Origin: Liriodendron chinense
Lineage: Eukaryota > Streptophyta > Magnoliopsida > Magnoliales > Magnoliaceae
Direction of reading: 5' to 3'
Length of the DNA stretch: 64,000 bases
Assembly (NCBI GenBank): GCA_003013855.2
Contig: PVNU02003915.1
Span: forward strand, 1 to 64,000
Of this stretch, positions 31,269 to 43,070 are shown piece by piece; the stretch's first letter is position 1; each line of letters begins with the position of its first letter. The notes beneath the pieces were generated by a model. The model was not told the DNA's origin. It did not search any database and saw only the letters and a list, made by a program, of their open reading frames with translations. The position numbers and the translations under genes were made by a program.

Positions 31269-33958
31269 TGTTGAGCTCTTAATTGTGCATATTCTAACCA
31301 CAATTCATCACTCATTATGCATGGATTTTATGTTTAAAAACTATTCTCATGCATGGCTTTGTGATCGTAGGAATGAGAGTGGCTTTGCCCAATTGGTGAC
31401 CAAAAGGGCACATTTAGGAGCCTTGGATGAAGACCCAAGATGGGCCAAAGAAAGAAGAAAGTAAAGAGATAGGAAGGAGAGAAGAAAAGAAAAAAAAAGA
31501 AAGAAGGAAAGAATGAAAAAGGAGCCCCAAAAGGTCGTCCGACCGGTCAAGACCGGTCGGCCAACATTGCAGCCTTCTACAGAGCTTGCTGGACTAGACC
31601 AGACAGGCCACAACCGGTCTAGACCGGTCTTGACCGGTCTTGACCGGTCGGTCATGCAAGTTCAGCTTTGCAGATTGCAGACAGTAGGCCATTCCCGTTT
31701 CTGATTTTTCAGACCAGTTTTCTGGGCCCATCTTAATGATATTTGGAAATCCAATACATTCATGTCGAAGAGGAGCTCGACGCCGAACTAACCCAAGTGG
31801 TTTCGTGTCGATCGGAGCTACGGACTGATCGTGGTGGCCAAAACAATACGAACTGTCCAGAAAGTTCCAGATTCCGCCTACTCCACTCTGGGCCGGTCCA
31901 GGTGGCCCATCATTGATGATATAAAGAATCTACTTAGACCATCTTCTATACCACATCTATATATGAATAACCACAAAGTTTTAGATCAAAAGGATGTGTG
32001 GTTTGATCGTACCGGTTGAAGAAAGATGGACCATCCAGAAAGATCCAACTGCGCAGAGTTTATAAAAGCCCTAAGTGTTCTAATTTTCGGACTACATTCT
32101 GGGAATGTTTTGGACAATCTAATCCATCTATCATGTAGAGGAGAAAGTTTTCTACCAATGTTTAAAATTTGGGATCAATCCGACATATGTACACTCCGGA
32201 GCGTTGAAAGCAAGATGACTGGTTTTAAAGGTACCCGAAGTGTGCGATTTTGAGAGGCGGTCGGTGATCTAATTGGTGGGCCCATTCAGAGGATAATCTT
32301 AGAAATCTAAATCATCTATGAGGAAGATCACATTACAAGGAAGCTATAAATTAATTTTGAAGGCAATCCGACCATTGGTCAAGCCGTACGAAGCGAAACA
32401 AAATCTGTTACGTTGCAGTACTCTTGCTGCACTATAAAAGGGGGTGCTCTCTTCTATTCCAGGTAGGGCTCTCAATGGAGCAGGTCAGATCCGATATCCG
32501 ATTCGCTCCGAATCCGTATAATGCGGATTTGGATCTTAAAATAGGTCCGATTAGTTAAATGGACCGGATTTGGATCTTAAAATAGGTCCGATTACTTAAA
32601 TGGACCGGATATGGATTCACAGGATCATATCCGAATTTGATCCAAATCCAATTAAGATCCGACTCATTGTCACCTTATTGTATATGTTATATTCATGCTG
32701 ACCATCCGTTTTACAAATTATTTTAGGCCATGTCGACCATACCATAGTAAATAGTGGGATTTGCATCATTTTCTACTAAATTAAATATATTTTATTATAT
32801 ATTTTACATCATATATTTTTTTAGATTTGTAATGGGGTGGATTTGGACCTAGATCCGACCCGAATCCGATGGTTGTATGGATTTTGGATTGAAAATGGAT
32901 CTAACAATTTATAAATGGATCGGATATGGATATCACCTTTTGGATCCGAGTTGCATCCGAATCTGATCCGAATCCGTCTACAGATATATGGACTTGGAGT
33001 CGGATCCAACTAGATCCGATCCAGATCCGACCCATTGAGAGCCCTAATTCCAGGGCAAGCGAGGATGTGGGGAGCAAGGAGTTCAAGTCATAGGAGGCTT
33101 CCTAGCCTCCTCCAGCTAGTTTTTCTTCCTTTTCTTAGTTCTAATTTTATTTTTAATATGTTTTTCATTAGCTAATCTCTTAGCTAGAGCTAAGAGGTGA
33201 ACCTTATAGTTTTCTTAAATTGTTTAATTCGTTTTATTGGTTTTAAAGTTGGATTTCATGTTTATGAACAATGGTTTGAAGTTAATACAAGTTCCAAGTA
33301 GTTTTTCTTAGTCTTATAATGACTCATAGATGTTTGGGAGAATTACTTGAGTTCTTAATGGTTGTGTGCTAGTCTAGACCTGTATGATCCGAGGAATTGG
33401 AGTACGCTCTAGTACTATGATCTTCATGTGGGAACTTCCTACCAAAGTTCTACTTTTATGGATTTCTGAAGTATGTTTGAGACTATGTATGTGATTTGAA
33501 TCAAGTTCAAATCATGATCTAGCTTTGTCTTATGACAGGACTTAATGATGGTTATGATTGTGAACTTAGTCTATTGGAATTGGGACTGACCTATGCAATT
33601 GAGTATGCTCGTCCTAGCTTGCATTGAGTGAATCATGTACATTGATCTTACATATGGCAGATTATTGGTTTTAACAGCTCTATCATCCGACTAGATAGAT
33701 CTTAATTTCGATTCTAGTTGAGAAAGTGAGAAACCATAGCGAATTATGCATCTAAGGAGAGCTATAAGTGGATCCTTGATGCTCTAGTTATCTTTCCATT
33801 ATCAGATTTTCTATTTTATGTTCAAAACCAATTTCACAAACCTCTTTAGATTCTAGTTATTAGGATAATTTGCATTGTTTACTTCATTCCCTGTGGATCG
33901 ACCTCGGTCTTACCGAGATTATTACTACATCGCAACCCTACACTTGGGGAAGCGAACA
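31269..33958 (+). mobile_element. 3' LTR of B, carrying MITE D
   Basis: 2690 bp in total; without D and one ATTCCAGG copy it is 2099 bp, against 2101 for the 5' LTR. TATAAAAG is at 32433-32440 and the GACCGGTC array at 31538-31652. A 33-base segment near 33390-33420 is absent from the 5' LTR. Confidence 0.95.
32464..33046 (+). mobile_element. MITE D, hAT type
   Basis: 583 bp with perfect 15-base terminal inverted repeats, TAGGGCTCTCAATGG and its complement. The 8-base duplication ATTCCAGG lies at 32456-32463 and 33047-33054; 8-base duplications and TAGGG termini are typical of hAT elements. The interior is made of ATCCGA/TCGGAT-type words in both orientations, so it may fold back extensively. 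No transposase frame. The empty site is in the 5' LTR at 25755-25762. Confidence 0.95.
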
Positions 33959-33963
33959 CTCCT

Positions 33964-34315
33964 TCAAGAATTCGATTTGGAAATCAAAGATAAGAAGGGA
34001 GTAGAAAATGTGGTGGCGGATCATCTATCTCGCTTAGTCCTACCTAATTCCATTGACGAGTCACCTATTGAGGACTCATTCCCTGATGAGCAACTCTTTG
34101 TTGCTATGCATCCACCATGGTACGCTGACATAGCTAATTATCTATCCATAGGTGTGATGCCGATTCATTGGACTGCGCAGGACAAACGTAAATTTCTAAA
34201 GGAAGTGCGCAGATTTTTCTAAGATGAACCTTTACTGTCTAAATATTGCCCAGACCAAATTATAAGGAGATGTGTCCCTAATGATGAACATAATTCAGTC
34301 ATCTCCTTTTGTCAT
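33964..34315 (+). pseudogene. Element A pol: RNase H end and linker to integrase
   Basis: Continues the RNase H frame in phase after the B duplication. It shows V-V-A-D-H-L-S-R-L, the usual end of Ty3 RNase H, then the linker with H-P-P-W-Y-A-D-I-A-N-Y. A TAA (34219-34221) interrupts it, and the frame continues to H at the start of the integrase finger, where E1 inserts after GTCAT. Confidence 0.85.
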
Positions 34316-34651
34316 TGTCACGCCCCAAACCCGGGGACCGGGCTAACTAAATTCTCGATTGCCGACCTTGGTGCCAACAGCCTCCGTAGTACCCCATTCT
34401 CGGCTCCTAGCTCTCATGTGCCAGGTTCCGATCCTGGGATCCTACCAAGAGGATTTTCAAGGTAAATTTTTTTTTTTACAGGAGCATAATCAAAACCATA
34501 AAACATCATCAAATATCCACTAAAAAGTTTGTTGAGTACAGTGTTGGAAAGAGGAATACAACATGAAGCAGAAGTCCAAAATATTAGGTACATGCACCGC
34601 GCTCAACGTTGCTGATGTGCCCTAGTACCTGCAGTGTGAACAAACGCGCAT

Positions 34652-34669
34652 GAGCTTCCTACGAAGCTC
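34652..34669 (-). terminator. Hairpin near E1 3' end
   Basis: GAGCTTC-CTAC-GAAGCTC forms a 7-bp stem. The same place in E2 (51686-51703) has AAGCTTCG-TT-CGAAGCTT, with the outer pair changed from G-C to A-T. The site is about 340-370 bases from the 3' end in both. An RNA-processing role is a guess. Confidence 0.5.
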
Positions 34670-36299
34670 AGTAGAGTGCGTGTGTGCGCGTGTGATGCAT
34701 ATGATAAGTATACAAATATCAGAGTAAGCGAAAGTAGTAAAGGGCTAAGTTACCAAGTTCATGAATGCTATCAGCCATCCCAAGGCTATGCGATGCAAGG
34801 GCCTACATGGTCGAGTGTTACATGCTAGAGATGCAATGTAAACATGTCAATCCTCAACTAATCCACATATCAAAATAGTTCTCATCTGAGACATCACCGG
34901 GGTCTAGTATACTCTAATACTGGCCGCCGCACATCGCGCGCATAACCAAGCGAGTAGAAAAGACCTCACTATCCGCCTCATCAGTGGTATGCCAATGCCC
35001 ACCCGGCTCGCCGATAGCGGACCCCTTCCATGAGCTGGTCAGACTCGACCTAGCTTACAGCCCACTGCACCCGGGCGGATAAGGTCACACCCCTTTCCAA
35101 CCGACCTCGACACAGTGGGAGACGCGGCCTACTGGTATTTGGCACACGGGCGCTCATGCTATCCACTCGGTCTCGACGCTGGAGCATCCTACTGGTACCA
35201 CAGGGTTTAGGGACTTTCACCCAAGGACATCCATAGCGCCCACGTACTAGAACAAGTTTTCGGTGTCCAATACTGCCAACCACGATGTGACTATGGTGGC
35301 CACCACCCTGATGCTGTTGGGGTGTGAAAGCGATCGTGACATACATAATACGAAATGCATGAGTCATACAATCCACGTCATGCACCAAACTTATGCATAC
35401 TACGCAATCATGTGGGGCGACCCTGTCTCGCACGGGTCCCCTAAGTATAACAAGCCAACTAGCATATGCTATGGTTATTCATGATCCATAACAGGCATAC
35501 AAATGATGCGTATGGGCATATGAATGAGCATGGTATTCATTATACTAAGCATGTTATCAGTGTGACATATCAAGCTAAGTATACTATCATGTTACCAAAT
35601 ATATCATGTAATGTTGGCCTTAAAAGGCCCAATATATATACAGAGAGTGGGACCCGGACTGTGGATCCCATTGGAAATGTAAAGGTCTTCGTGGCATAGC
35701 CCACTTGAGACCACATCGGCCCCATACTTGGGCCTGCACATACAAAGTAGGCAGACAAAATAGGTGTACGGCATGGATAAAAACATATGTATCAAAGGAA
35801 GGACCATGGTGGGCCCCGCCCACTGGTCGGATAGCAAACATACATCACCAGTCTTAGGAAGTTTCAGTGGTAGGTATACAAGCACTACCATTTTCTAAGT
35901 GAAGCCCATTTGAATCGGGCCCCACGCGTCGATCAAGACGGGTGGCATGGTACACAATACCTCCACCAAGGTGGAACCCAAATATGGGCCCAAACCTTTG
36001 GTTGGATAGAAAGTCGAGTGGCCCCAAGAAAGTTTCCAATGGTGGGCATCAATGACCACTATTCCCTGCGGGTGCGGTCCATCTACGTCTGGATTTGCCT
36101 CATTGTTGGGGCCGTATCCTAAAATAATATGAAAAGTAGATGGGCAGCATGAATAGAATAGATACATCATGGTGGAGCTAATAGATACATCACGTTGGGA
36201 CCCATAGGGTGGGCCACCTGCTGGGCAGCGTGGTACCCAGCTGGTTCCAATAAGTTTTTGAATCAAGCAGATACTTGTGTTTTCTCCTTCATCCATATC

Positions 36300-37980
36300 C
36301 ATGTGATCTTATGAACAGGTTAGATGGCAAATAAACATCACTGCAGAGCCTGGAAAGGTTTCAACACTGGAAATCATTATCTCCCACTGTTTCCCGTGGC
36401 AGGGTCCTCTTGACATTTAGGGTATGCTTAAATTTTGGGCTCGGCCACTTATGAAACAGGTTGGATGACAATTAAACATCACTGTAGGGCTGGGAAGGTT
36501 TCAACGGTGGAGATCATTATTCCCACTGTTTCCCGTGGCATGGTCCACTTGTCATTTGAATATGCTTAAATTTTGGGCTCAGCCACTAAAATGAGCTGGA
36601 AAGACATATGGACGTAATAGATAAGGCACATACATTCTACGTGGGCCCAACGAGTGGGGCCCATTGCCAACGCCCAAAGAGGGCTGCGCTACTGGGCAGC
36701 AGCGTCCCCTGGACGCTGTCTGTCCAGCGGCCACGTCCCTTTTTATTGTTGTTATGTTCTCATCAAGCGGGGCCCACAGAAGTTTTTGATCAAGCTGATA
36801 TTTTTGCTCTCCCTTCTCCCATGCATGTGTGAACTTATGAATAGGTTGGATCTCAAATAAACATCATGGTGGGCCATAGGAAGGTTTCAACGGTAGGGTC
36901 ACTGTCCCCACTGTTTTCAGTAGTGAGGCCCCCTTGAGACTTGGATCTGACTCATTCTTGAGATCATGCCCTAAAATGATCTCCCCAAATAGATGGACGG
37001 TGAGGATATAACACATGCATCATGGTGGGACCCACGAGTGGGCCACCAGCTGGCCTCACGAGCCCAGCGTCAGAGACGCCTCTGCTTCTTCTTTCCTTTC
37101 TTTTTTTTTATTGTGTGGTTTTGATCGAGTGGGGCCCACATAAGGGTGATCTACTCCGTTCATCAGGTTCCTCGGCTCATGGGGGACCCAATAAGCCCGA
37201 TATTGGGTATGTAATTCAGTCTAGAAACATTAAGGTGGGCCAAAGATGGTCCAACACTAGGCACCATCCTCTTCACTGTTTCTTGTGGTGCGGTCAGCTT
37301 AAGATTTGGATCGGCTTCATATTTGGGCCATGGCCGTAAAATGATCTGGGAAAACAGATGGACAGTGTGGATACAACATAAACATCAAGGTGGGTCCCAC
37401 AAGTGGGGACCCCATTCACACTATCCGGTTCTTCCCTTGCGCTGGACCGTCCCAGCGTCTCTGATGCTGAGGACGTCCAGCGTCCCGTTCTTCTTCCTTT
37501 TTCTTTTTTTTTTATTATAGATTATATCAAGTGGGGCCCTCTTAGGAACGAACCACCCCATTCATCATGTTCCCCAGCTCATTGGGGACCTAACAAGCCC
37601 GATATTGGGGAGGTGATTTGGTCCAGAAACTTCAAAGTGGGCCAAGGAAGTTTCAATAGTGGACATCATTATCTCCACTGTTTGCTATGGTGTGGTCCAC
37701 CTGAGATCTGGATCTTCTTCATTTTTGGCGTCCAACCCTAAAATGGGCTGGAGAAACAAATGGACAGCGTGGATCAAATACATGCAACAAGGTGGGTCCC
37801 ACGAGTGGGGACCTTGCTCAACGTCTAAAAGGGCTTTAGTCCACGCGCTACTGGGCAGCAGCGTCCTCTGGACGCTGTCTGTCCAGCGGCACTCTCTTTT
37901 TTTTAATTATTATTATTATTATCATTATCTAAGTTGTGGGGCCCATTCATGGATGATCCAATCCATCCATCTGATTGAAC
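36300..37980 (-). repeat. 0.3-0.4 kb tandem modules in E1
   Basis: Each module has GTGGGGCCCAC, a CAGCGTCC/GGACGCTG hairpin, a T-rich tract, CCCTAAAATGA and AACAGTGG landmarks. Hairpin modules lie near 36690-36735, 37060-37080, 37440-37485 and 37850-37892. Confidence 0.8.
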
Positions 37981-38282
37981 ACCACCAGATGGGCCCAAAA
38001 GAAAAAAGAAAAATGAAAGAAAATCAAGAAAATGGGGGGTTTATGTCCCCCTTGCACTCACCTTGATGGTTGGACGGTTGGATTGGATCGGGTTGATTAT
38101 CGGACGATCCGGACGGTGATCGGTGTCCTCCATGCTTGATCTCCACCCTCAAATTCTCTAATCTCTCTCTTGATCACTCAAATCTCTCTCTTCTCTCAAA
38201 TCTTTTTCTTTCTCTCTCCTCTCAAATCTCTTGTAAATTTTTGGAAAATGGGAATGCCTCCTCCCCCTACGTATGGACTTGT

Positions 38283-38285
<3 letters not shown>

Positions 38286-38315
<30 letters not shown>
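38286..38315 (+). repeat. G30 homopolymer in E1
   Basis: An uninterrupted run of 30 G. It could be a true slippage product or an assembly artefact. Confidence 0.9.
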
Positions 38316-38316
<1 letters not shown>

Positions 38317-38772
38317 AGAGAGAGGAGGAAGCATGGGGGGTGATGATGGTGGTGGTGGTTAGCATGGGAGAGGGGTATGGGAGGTATGGGCCTTGGTTGA
38401 CTTTGGAGGTGAGAGAGGGATGGGGGGTATGGGGTGAGTAGAGTAGGGGTATGGGTGAGAGTGATTTGATTAATTTGATTGATTTGACATGTACTTGGGA
38501 TTTGTGCAAGTGGGGCCCACGCCACACGCGCGTTGCGCGGCCCACCTCGAATTACGCAAATGACACAACTTACACACCGGGTATCGCAATGGGGCGTGCC
38601 GCGCGGCGTTGGAATCGCAGCGCCTACGCGGTCGCTGAGGTATAGGTCTTGGGTCAATGCGGTACTAAAACAGGGTCACGATCAAGGCTCGCTAATCTGG
38701 TCCATCTGGGACGTACCGGCACCCAAAATTAAGCGTACGAAGGGAAAATAAGGGTACGGGTCTTACAGTCAT

Positions 38773-39870
38773 GATCAAGCATGTGGGGGTCATTTTTCCA
38801 CTAAGAAAACCACTGTAAAAATTCTGCGATGTGGTTTTTATTGGCCCACGCTATTTAAGGACACCCACGAGTTTTGCAAAGCATGCAAGTGTTGCCAAAA
38901 GTTAGGAGGAGTATCCCGTCGAAATATGATGCCTCTTACCCCAATTCAACATCTTGAAGTCTTTGACTGTTGGGGCATCGATTTCATGGGACCATTCCCC
39001 TCATCTCTTGGACATGTCTATATCTTGCTTGCTGTTGACTATGTGTCTAAATGGATAGAGGCTATCCCATGTAGAACCAACGATCATCGTACGGTTCTCA
39101 AGTTCCTCAAAGAAAACATACTTTCCAGATTTGGAACGCCTCGAGCCATCATTAGTGATGGTGGTTCTCACTTTTGCAATAGACCTTTTGAAACTTTAAT
39201 GAAGAAATATGGTATTAGGCATAAAGTGAGTACCCTATACCACCCACAAACAAGTGGGCAAGCTGAAATTTCCAATCGGGAAATCAAATAGATCTTGGAA
39301 AAGACGGTGAGGCCGGATCGCAAGGATTGGTCACTAAGATTAGATGATGCACTTTGGGCTCACCGTACCACTTACAAGACACCCATTGGAATGTCCCCTT
39401 ATAGACTTGTCTATAGGAAAGCTTGCCACCTGCCTGTAAAAATTGAACACAAAGCCTATTGGGCAATTCGGGCTTTAAATTTTGACATTCACAAGGCTAG
39501 CTCGCTTCGCAAACTCCAATTAAATGAGCTTGAGGAGATCCGGAATGATGCATATGAGAACTCGAGAATTTACAAGAGTAAGATGAAGGCCTTTCATGAC
39601 AAGCACATCTTCAGGAAATCCTTCCATGAAGGACAGAAAGTGCTCTTGTATAATTCCCGACTTCATCTTTTTTCGAAAAAATTACAATCTCGATGGACCG
39701 GCCCATATATTGTCAAAGAAGTTTTCTCTCATGGGGCTGTTGAGATTGAGAATGCAGCGAATGGTAACTGTTTTAAAGTTAATGGACAACGCCTTAAACC
39801 ATTTGTTGAAAAATTTAATTCAGAGGACATGTCCATCAGTCTGGATGATCCTGTGTATCAGGATAGTTGA
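38773..39870 (+). pseudogene. Integrase of element A
   Basis: The zinc finger (H..., G-G-H-F, then C-K-A-C-K-C-C near 38900) is split from its first His by E1. The catalytic core has Asp in G-I-D-F-M-G-P-F (38980-38982), Asp in S-D-G-G-S-H-F (39157-39159) and Glu in G-Q-A-E (39265-39267), with exact DD35E spacing. A TAG at 39289-39291 interrupts just after. The C-terminal part ends with a G-P-Y-I-V-K-E-V-F-S-H-G-A-V segment, typical of Athila integrase. Apart from the E1 insertion and the TAG it is well preserved. Confidence 0.9.
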
Positions 39871-41005
39871 TCTCCTAGTCTAACGGAGGTATAGCATAGG
39901 TAGGTTTAGTCATTTCTACCGTTTAAGTTTTGCTTGCTCAGTAGCTTTAGTTGTTAGGTTATAGACTTCCATGTTCGTCTCTCACAGGTACTATTGTTCT
40001 CACTCTCTTATATTTTCCCATTACTCTCGTGTTTATGCTCATTACATATCTTTTCACATTGAGGACAATGCAAGATTTGGTTGGGGGGTGAGATGAGATT
40101 CTTCATCTAGCATGTTGCAACATTTCGAGCATCGTACGTGCAAATATTTTTTTTCTTTCGAATTTTCTAAAATTTCAAAACTCTTTTAGAAAACCTTATT
40201 TCTATACATTCGAGATGATACGAGTATAAGAAGAGGAGATACGAAGTGTGTGATGTTATAAGTCTTTGAACTTCTCTTAATATAATGGTTTTATATGTTA
40301 AGTCCCCTATTGTTGTGATTGATAGAAAATTTGAACACTTTTACACCTAAGTCACATTACACGATTTTCATGGGTTGAAAGGATTATGCTAGTTATGGAT
40401 TAGCTAAACTTTGATTTAAAGGTGTTGAGAAACCAAGCCGGGGTACTTTGTCCATCCTTGTTCATGGGAAAATAACGAAAGATATGGATTTCTAAAAATT
40501 CTATCTAATTTAAAAGAAAAAGGAAATGGAAGGATGAAATTGGGAATGATGGAAAAATGGTGGAAAATTCCGAAAAGGGCTACCTATTACCAACCGGGGG
40601 ATGGTCTACCCGTAACCAAAGCTGAAAATGGGACGTAGTGTGAAAGCCGTCGGAAAGAGGATAAGGCAAATTCCTGTCATTGGCTTGTGGTTGCTTTGTA
40701 CACCTTGACATCCATAATTTAGTTGATCTATCAAGAAGATAATCCCAGAAACTCATGAGATGAACTTTCACTATGCACTCTAGGTGAATTTTGTTCGGGT
40801 TCTTCTATTTATCAATCAATCAACGGGAACTTCATATGGACACTTATTATGTTTTGAGAGTTTAAGGTTTCAACATCTATCACCTATTGTTTCCGAATTT
40901 TATACTTGTAAGTCTTGGAGTGGATAGAAATTTAGTTTCTGAAGGAGAGTTGGTTTTGGAGGTTTGAACTTATTCACGCATGTTTTGCTCGGGACTAGCA
41001 AAAAG
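39871..41005 (+). other. 3' noncoding region of A with internal polypurine tract
   Basis: About 1.1 kb without coding potential, homologous to 28534-29248 and 30865-31250 of B. An internal tract TTTGGTTGGGGGGTG (40076-40090) precedes the true tract by about 1 kb (G1 removed) and is conserved in B. Confidence 0.85.
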
Positions 41006-43051
41006 TGAAATTGCGGTTTTACCGCTAGTAGAGATACTCGGAGATATGTCTATGGACCTAGAGGGGGGGGGGGGGGGGGGGGGTGAATAGGACCTTTTTG
41101 AAATTCTTTTCGCCTACTTGCACAATTCAACAAATATAACAAAGTAAGCAAGAACACTTAGGCTTCCAAGCCTAGGAGGGTCCAATCACAAGACTAGCAA
41201 AAGTATAAGCAACAAATAATCCTAGTCTAAGCATGCATAGGTAAAGAAAATATTCAACTAATCAAGCTCCTAGCCTATGCATCTTGTGTAGACTTGTGAG
41301 AGTGGATCAATGAGCTCAAGTCTACACAAGTAGTGAAGGTACATCTTGTGTGAGGAAGCCTAAAAAGTGCCTAGCATGCATTCCTATCAAGCATTCATAA
41401 TTAAACAATTTAACTAACAATGCAACGATATAATGTGCTCAAGAACAATCACAAACACAAGGATGTATAGTGGTTCGACTACGTGTCTACTCCACTCCCG
41501 GTTCAAGTACTCAACCCCTTTGAGCACACCGGCATTCACTATCGGAGGTTTTAAATGAGGTTCACCTCTCAACCTTTACACGGAGGTTTTAAATGAGGTT
41601 CACCTCTCAACCTTTACACGGAGGTTTTATCGGTTCACCTCTCAACCGTATCCGGAGTTTTAGACATAGGCTAACTCTCAACCTAATCGCACGTTTACTC
41701 CCGTGTCGAAGGCTCCCCCTTGGAGACTAAGTTTAGGCCCGGCTGACGGGCCAAGGAATGACTAACGTCCCTAGGTCGAGTTCGAAAAACAAACTATAAA
41801 ATGGACTCTCAAATAAGACAACCTACTTGTCGGATGAGCCCCTTGTTTAGCGCCGGATTGGGTTGCTTGATCTCCGCTCTCCCGTGCTTCAATCAGCTTC
41901 CCTTGCTCCCTCGATCGTGTCGCCGTTGCGTCGCCACTGCCTCAGCCACATTTGATCAAACACCTTGCATGCGATGCCTTTGAGATGCCCAAGGTGCTAG
42001 GAGGATCGGTTTGAGAGCTCTACAACTTAGTGGGAATGGTTTGCCTAGAGTCTCTTACCTACAACGATCTCATCTTAGAGTTTTGGACAAGGATTTGCCA
42101 ATCAAGAAGCTTCCAAACTCTAGAGATCAAGAGGGGATGAAGGTCATCTTCTTCATGAGCTTGGAATGCTCTAATCTTGTATTAAAGCACAAGGAAGATG
42201 CCTTGCATAGGTCAAGGAATGAGCCTCAAAAGATCTCCTTCAATGGTGGCTCTTCTCCCTAAAAAATCCCTCATCTTATGCCCAAAAATGGAGCCTCATA
42301 TATATAGAAAAGTGGCCCCAACGGTCATAAAACGGCTATGAGCCGACCTGTCCCGACCGGTCATGACCGGTCGGACTCCCCTGCTGAAGGCTATCAAGAG
42401 CATAGGCCAAACACATGGGCCGACCGGTCATGACCGGTCGGGACCCCTTGCTGGACAGCCTAACTCACCAGGCCGACCGGTCATGACCGGTCGGACCCCT
42501 CTGCTGGATAGCTTAGATGAGAACAGGCCGACCGATCATGACCGGTCGGCGCACCTTGCTGGACAGGCTGAATAGAACAAGCCGTCCGGTCATGACCGGT
42601 CGACGCACCTTGCTGATCCTCTTCTCTTGTGAAGGCCGACCAGTCATGACCGGTCGGTCCACTAGCCTGCACTCACAACATTTTACTGTTTGGTCTGGCC
42701 GACCGGTCTAGACCGGTCGGACAGTCCTGGGTTCAGCCCTGCTCCATGCATTCTTCAGCTCTAGCATATTGGCGAAGGTGTGGGTGTTCTTTTGGGACAC
42801 CTAGGGCCACACTAGGATGACTAAGAGTATTCCTAAGATGGTCAAGGTCATCAAAGATACAAAGGGGTTGGGATTTGGTCAAGGTTAAGGCACCAAGGCA
42901 TCACTTTTACCTGAAACTTCTTCCTTGATGCGGCCGGTCCGTCTTGAGTCTTCGGTCTTCATCTTCATTAGGCTCAACCGACACTAGACTCACTAACGTA
43001 AGTGATTGACAAACAAGGTGCACTAGTATGCCACAGAAAAGTGCACTAACA
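41006..43051 (-). mobile_element. Solo LTR G1 (SIRE-type copia) before the A polypurine tract
   Basis: Plus-strand ends TGAAATTGCGG and GCACTAACA, 2046 bp, with AAAAG duplications at 41001-41005 and 43052-43056. On its own strand it begins TGTTAGTGCACTTTTCTG and contains CACC(C)nTCTAGG near its 3' end, a phrase shared with F and G2 and typical of SIRE/Maximus LTRs. The C run is 21 long (41063-41083). The GACCGGTC array (42342-42720) sits about 40 bp upstream (minus strand) of a TATATATA box near 42298. No internal region, so solo. Confidence 0.92.
42342..42720 (-). repeat. GACCGGTC array, solo LTR G1
   Basis: Six or more pairs of the form GACCGGTCATGACCGGTC, separated by about 40-45 base spacers containing TTGCTGGA-like text. 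Longest and most regular of the arrays. The centre of each pair, GGTCATGACC, is itself palindromic. Confidence 0.92.
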
Positions 43052-43057
43052 AAAAGC

Positions 43058-43070
43058 TGGTTGGGGGGTG
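43058..43070 (+). promoter_or_regulatory. Polypurine tract of A
   Basis: TGGTTGGGGGGTG, directly before the 3' LTR and identical to that of B at 31256-31268. Confidence 0.9.

Larger units (their letters stand above)
24533..33958 (+). mobile_element. Non-autonomous Athila-type element B, inserted in A
   Basis: TG..CA LTRs and a perfect CTCCT duplication (24528-24532, 33959-33963) define it. Its span is 9426 bp, or 7.2 kb after removing C and D. It shares with A the tRNA-Asp site, the internal and terminal polypurine tracts and the 3' noncoding region, but has no gag-like core, protease, RT or integrase. A single unrelated 466-codon frame replaces them. It was probably mobilised in trans by A-like enzymes. 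Confidence 0.95.
34316..38767 (-). mobile_element. Solo LTR E1 (probable Tekay/Del type) in A integrase
   Basis: Plus-strand ends are TGTCACGCCCC and GGGTCTTACA, 4452 bp, with perfect GTCAT duplications (34311-34315, 38768-38772). On its own strand it reads TGTAAGACCC...GGGGCGTGACA, the ends of long LTRs in the Tekay/Del group. No primer site, polypurine tract or coding region was found inside, so it is best read as a solo LTR. Much of it (about 36300-37980) consists of 0.3-0.4 kb repeats. Family assignment rests on termini only. Confidence 0.85.

Noticed and set aside
38196..38657. Minus-strand Pro/His-rich frame
   Set aside because: Created by the G30 run and GGT repeats.
34316..38767. E1 or E2 as complete autonomous elements
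   Set aside because: No primer site, polypurine tract, internal LTR pair or protein domain; the single TG..CA unit with target duplications fits a solo LTR.
42342..42720. CRISPR-like spacing of GACCGGTC pairs
   Set aside because: Eukaryotic LTR context, imperfect repeats and repeated spacers; it is a U3 repeat array.
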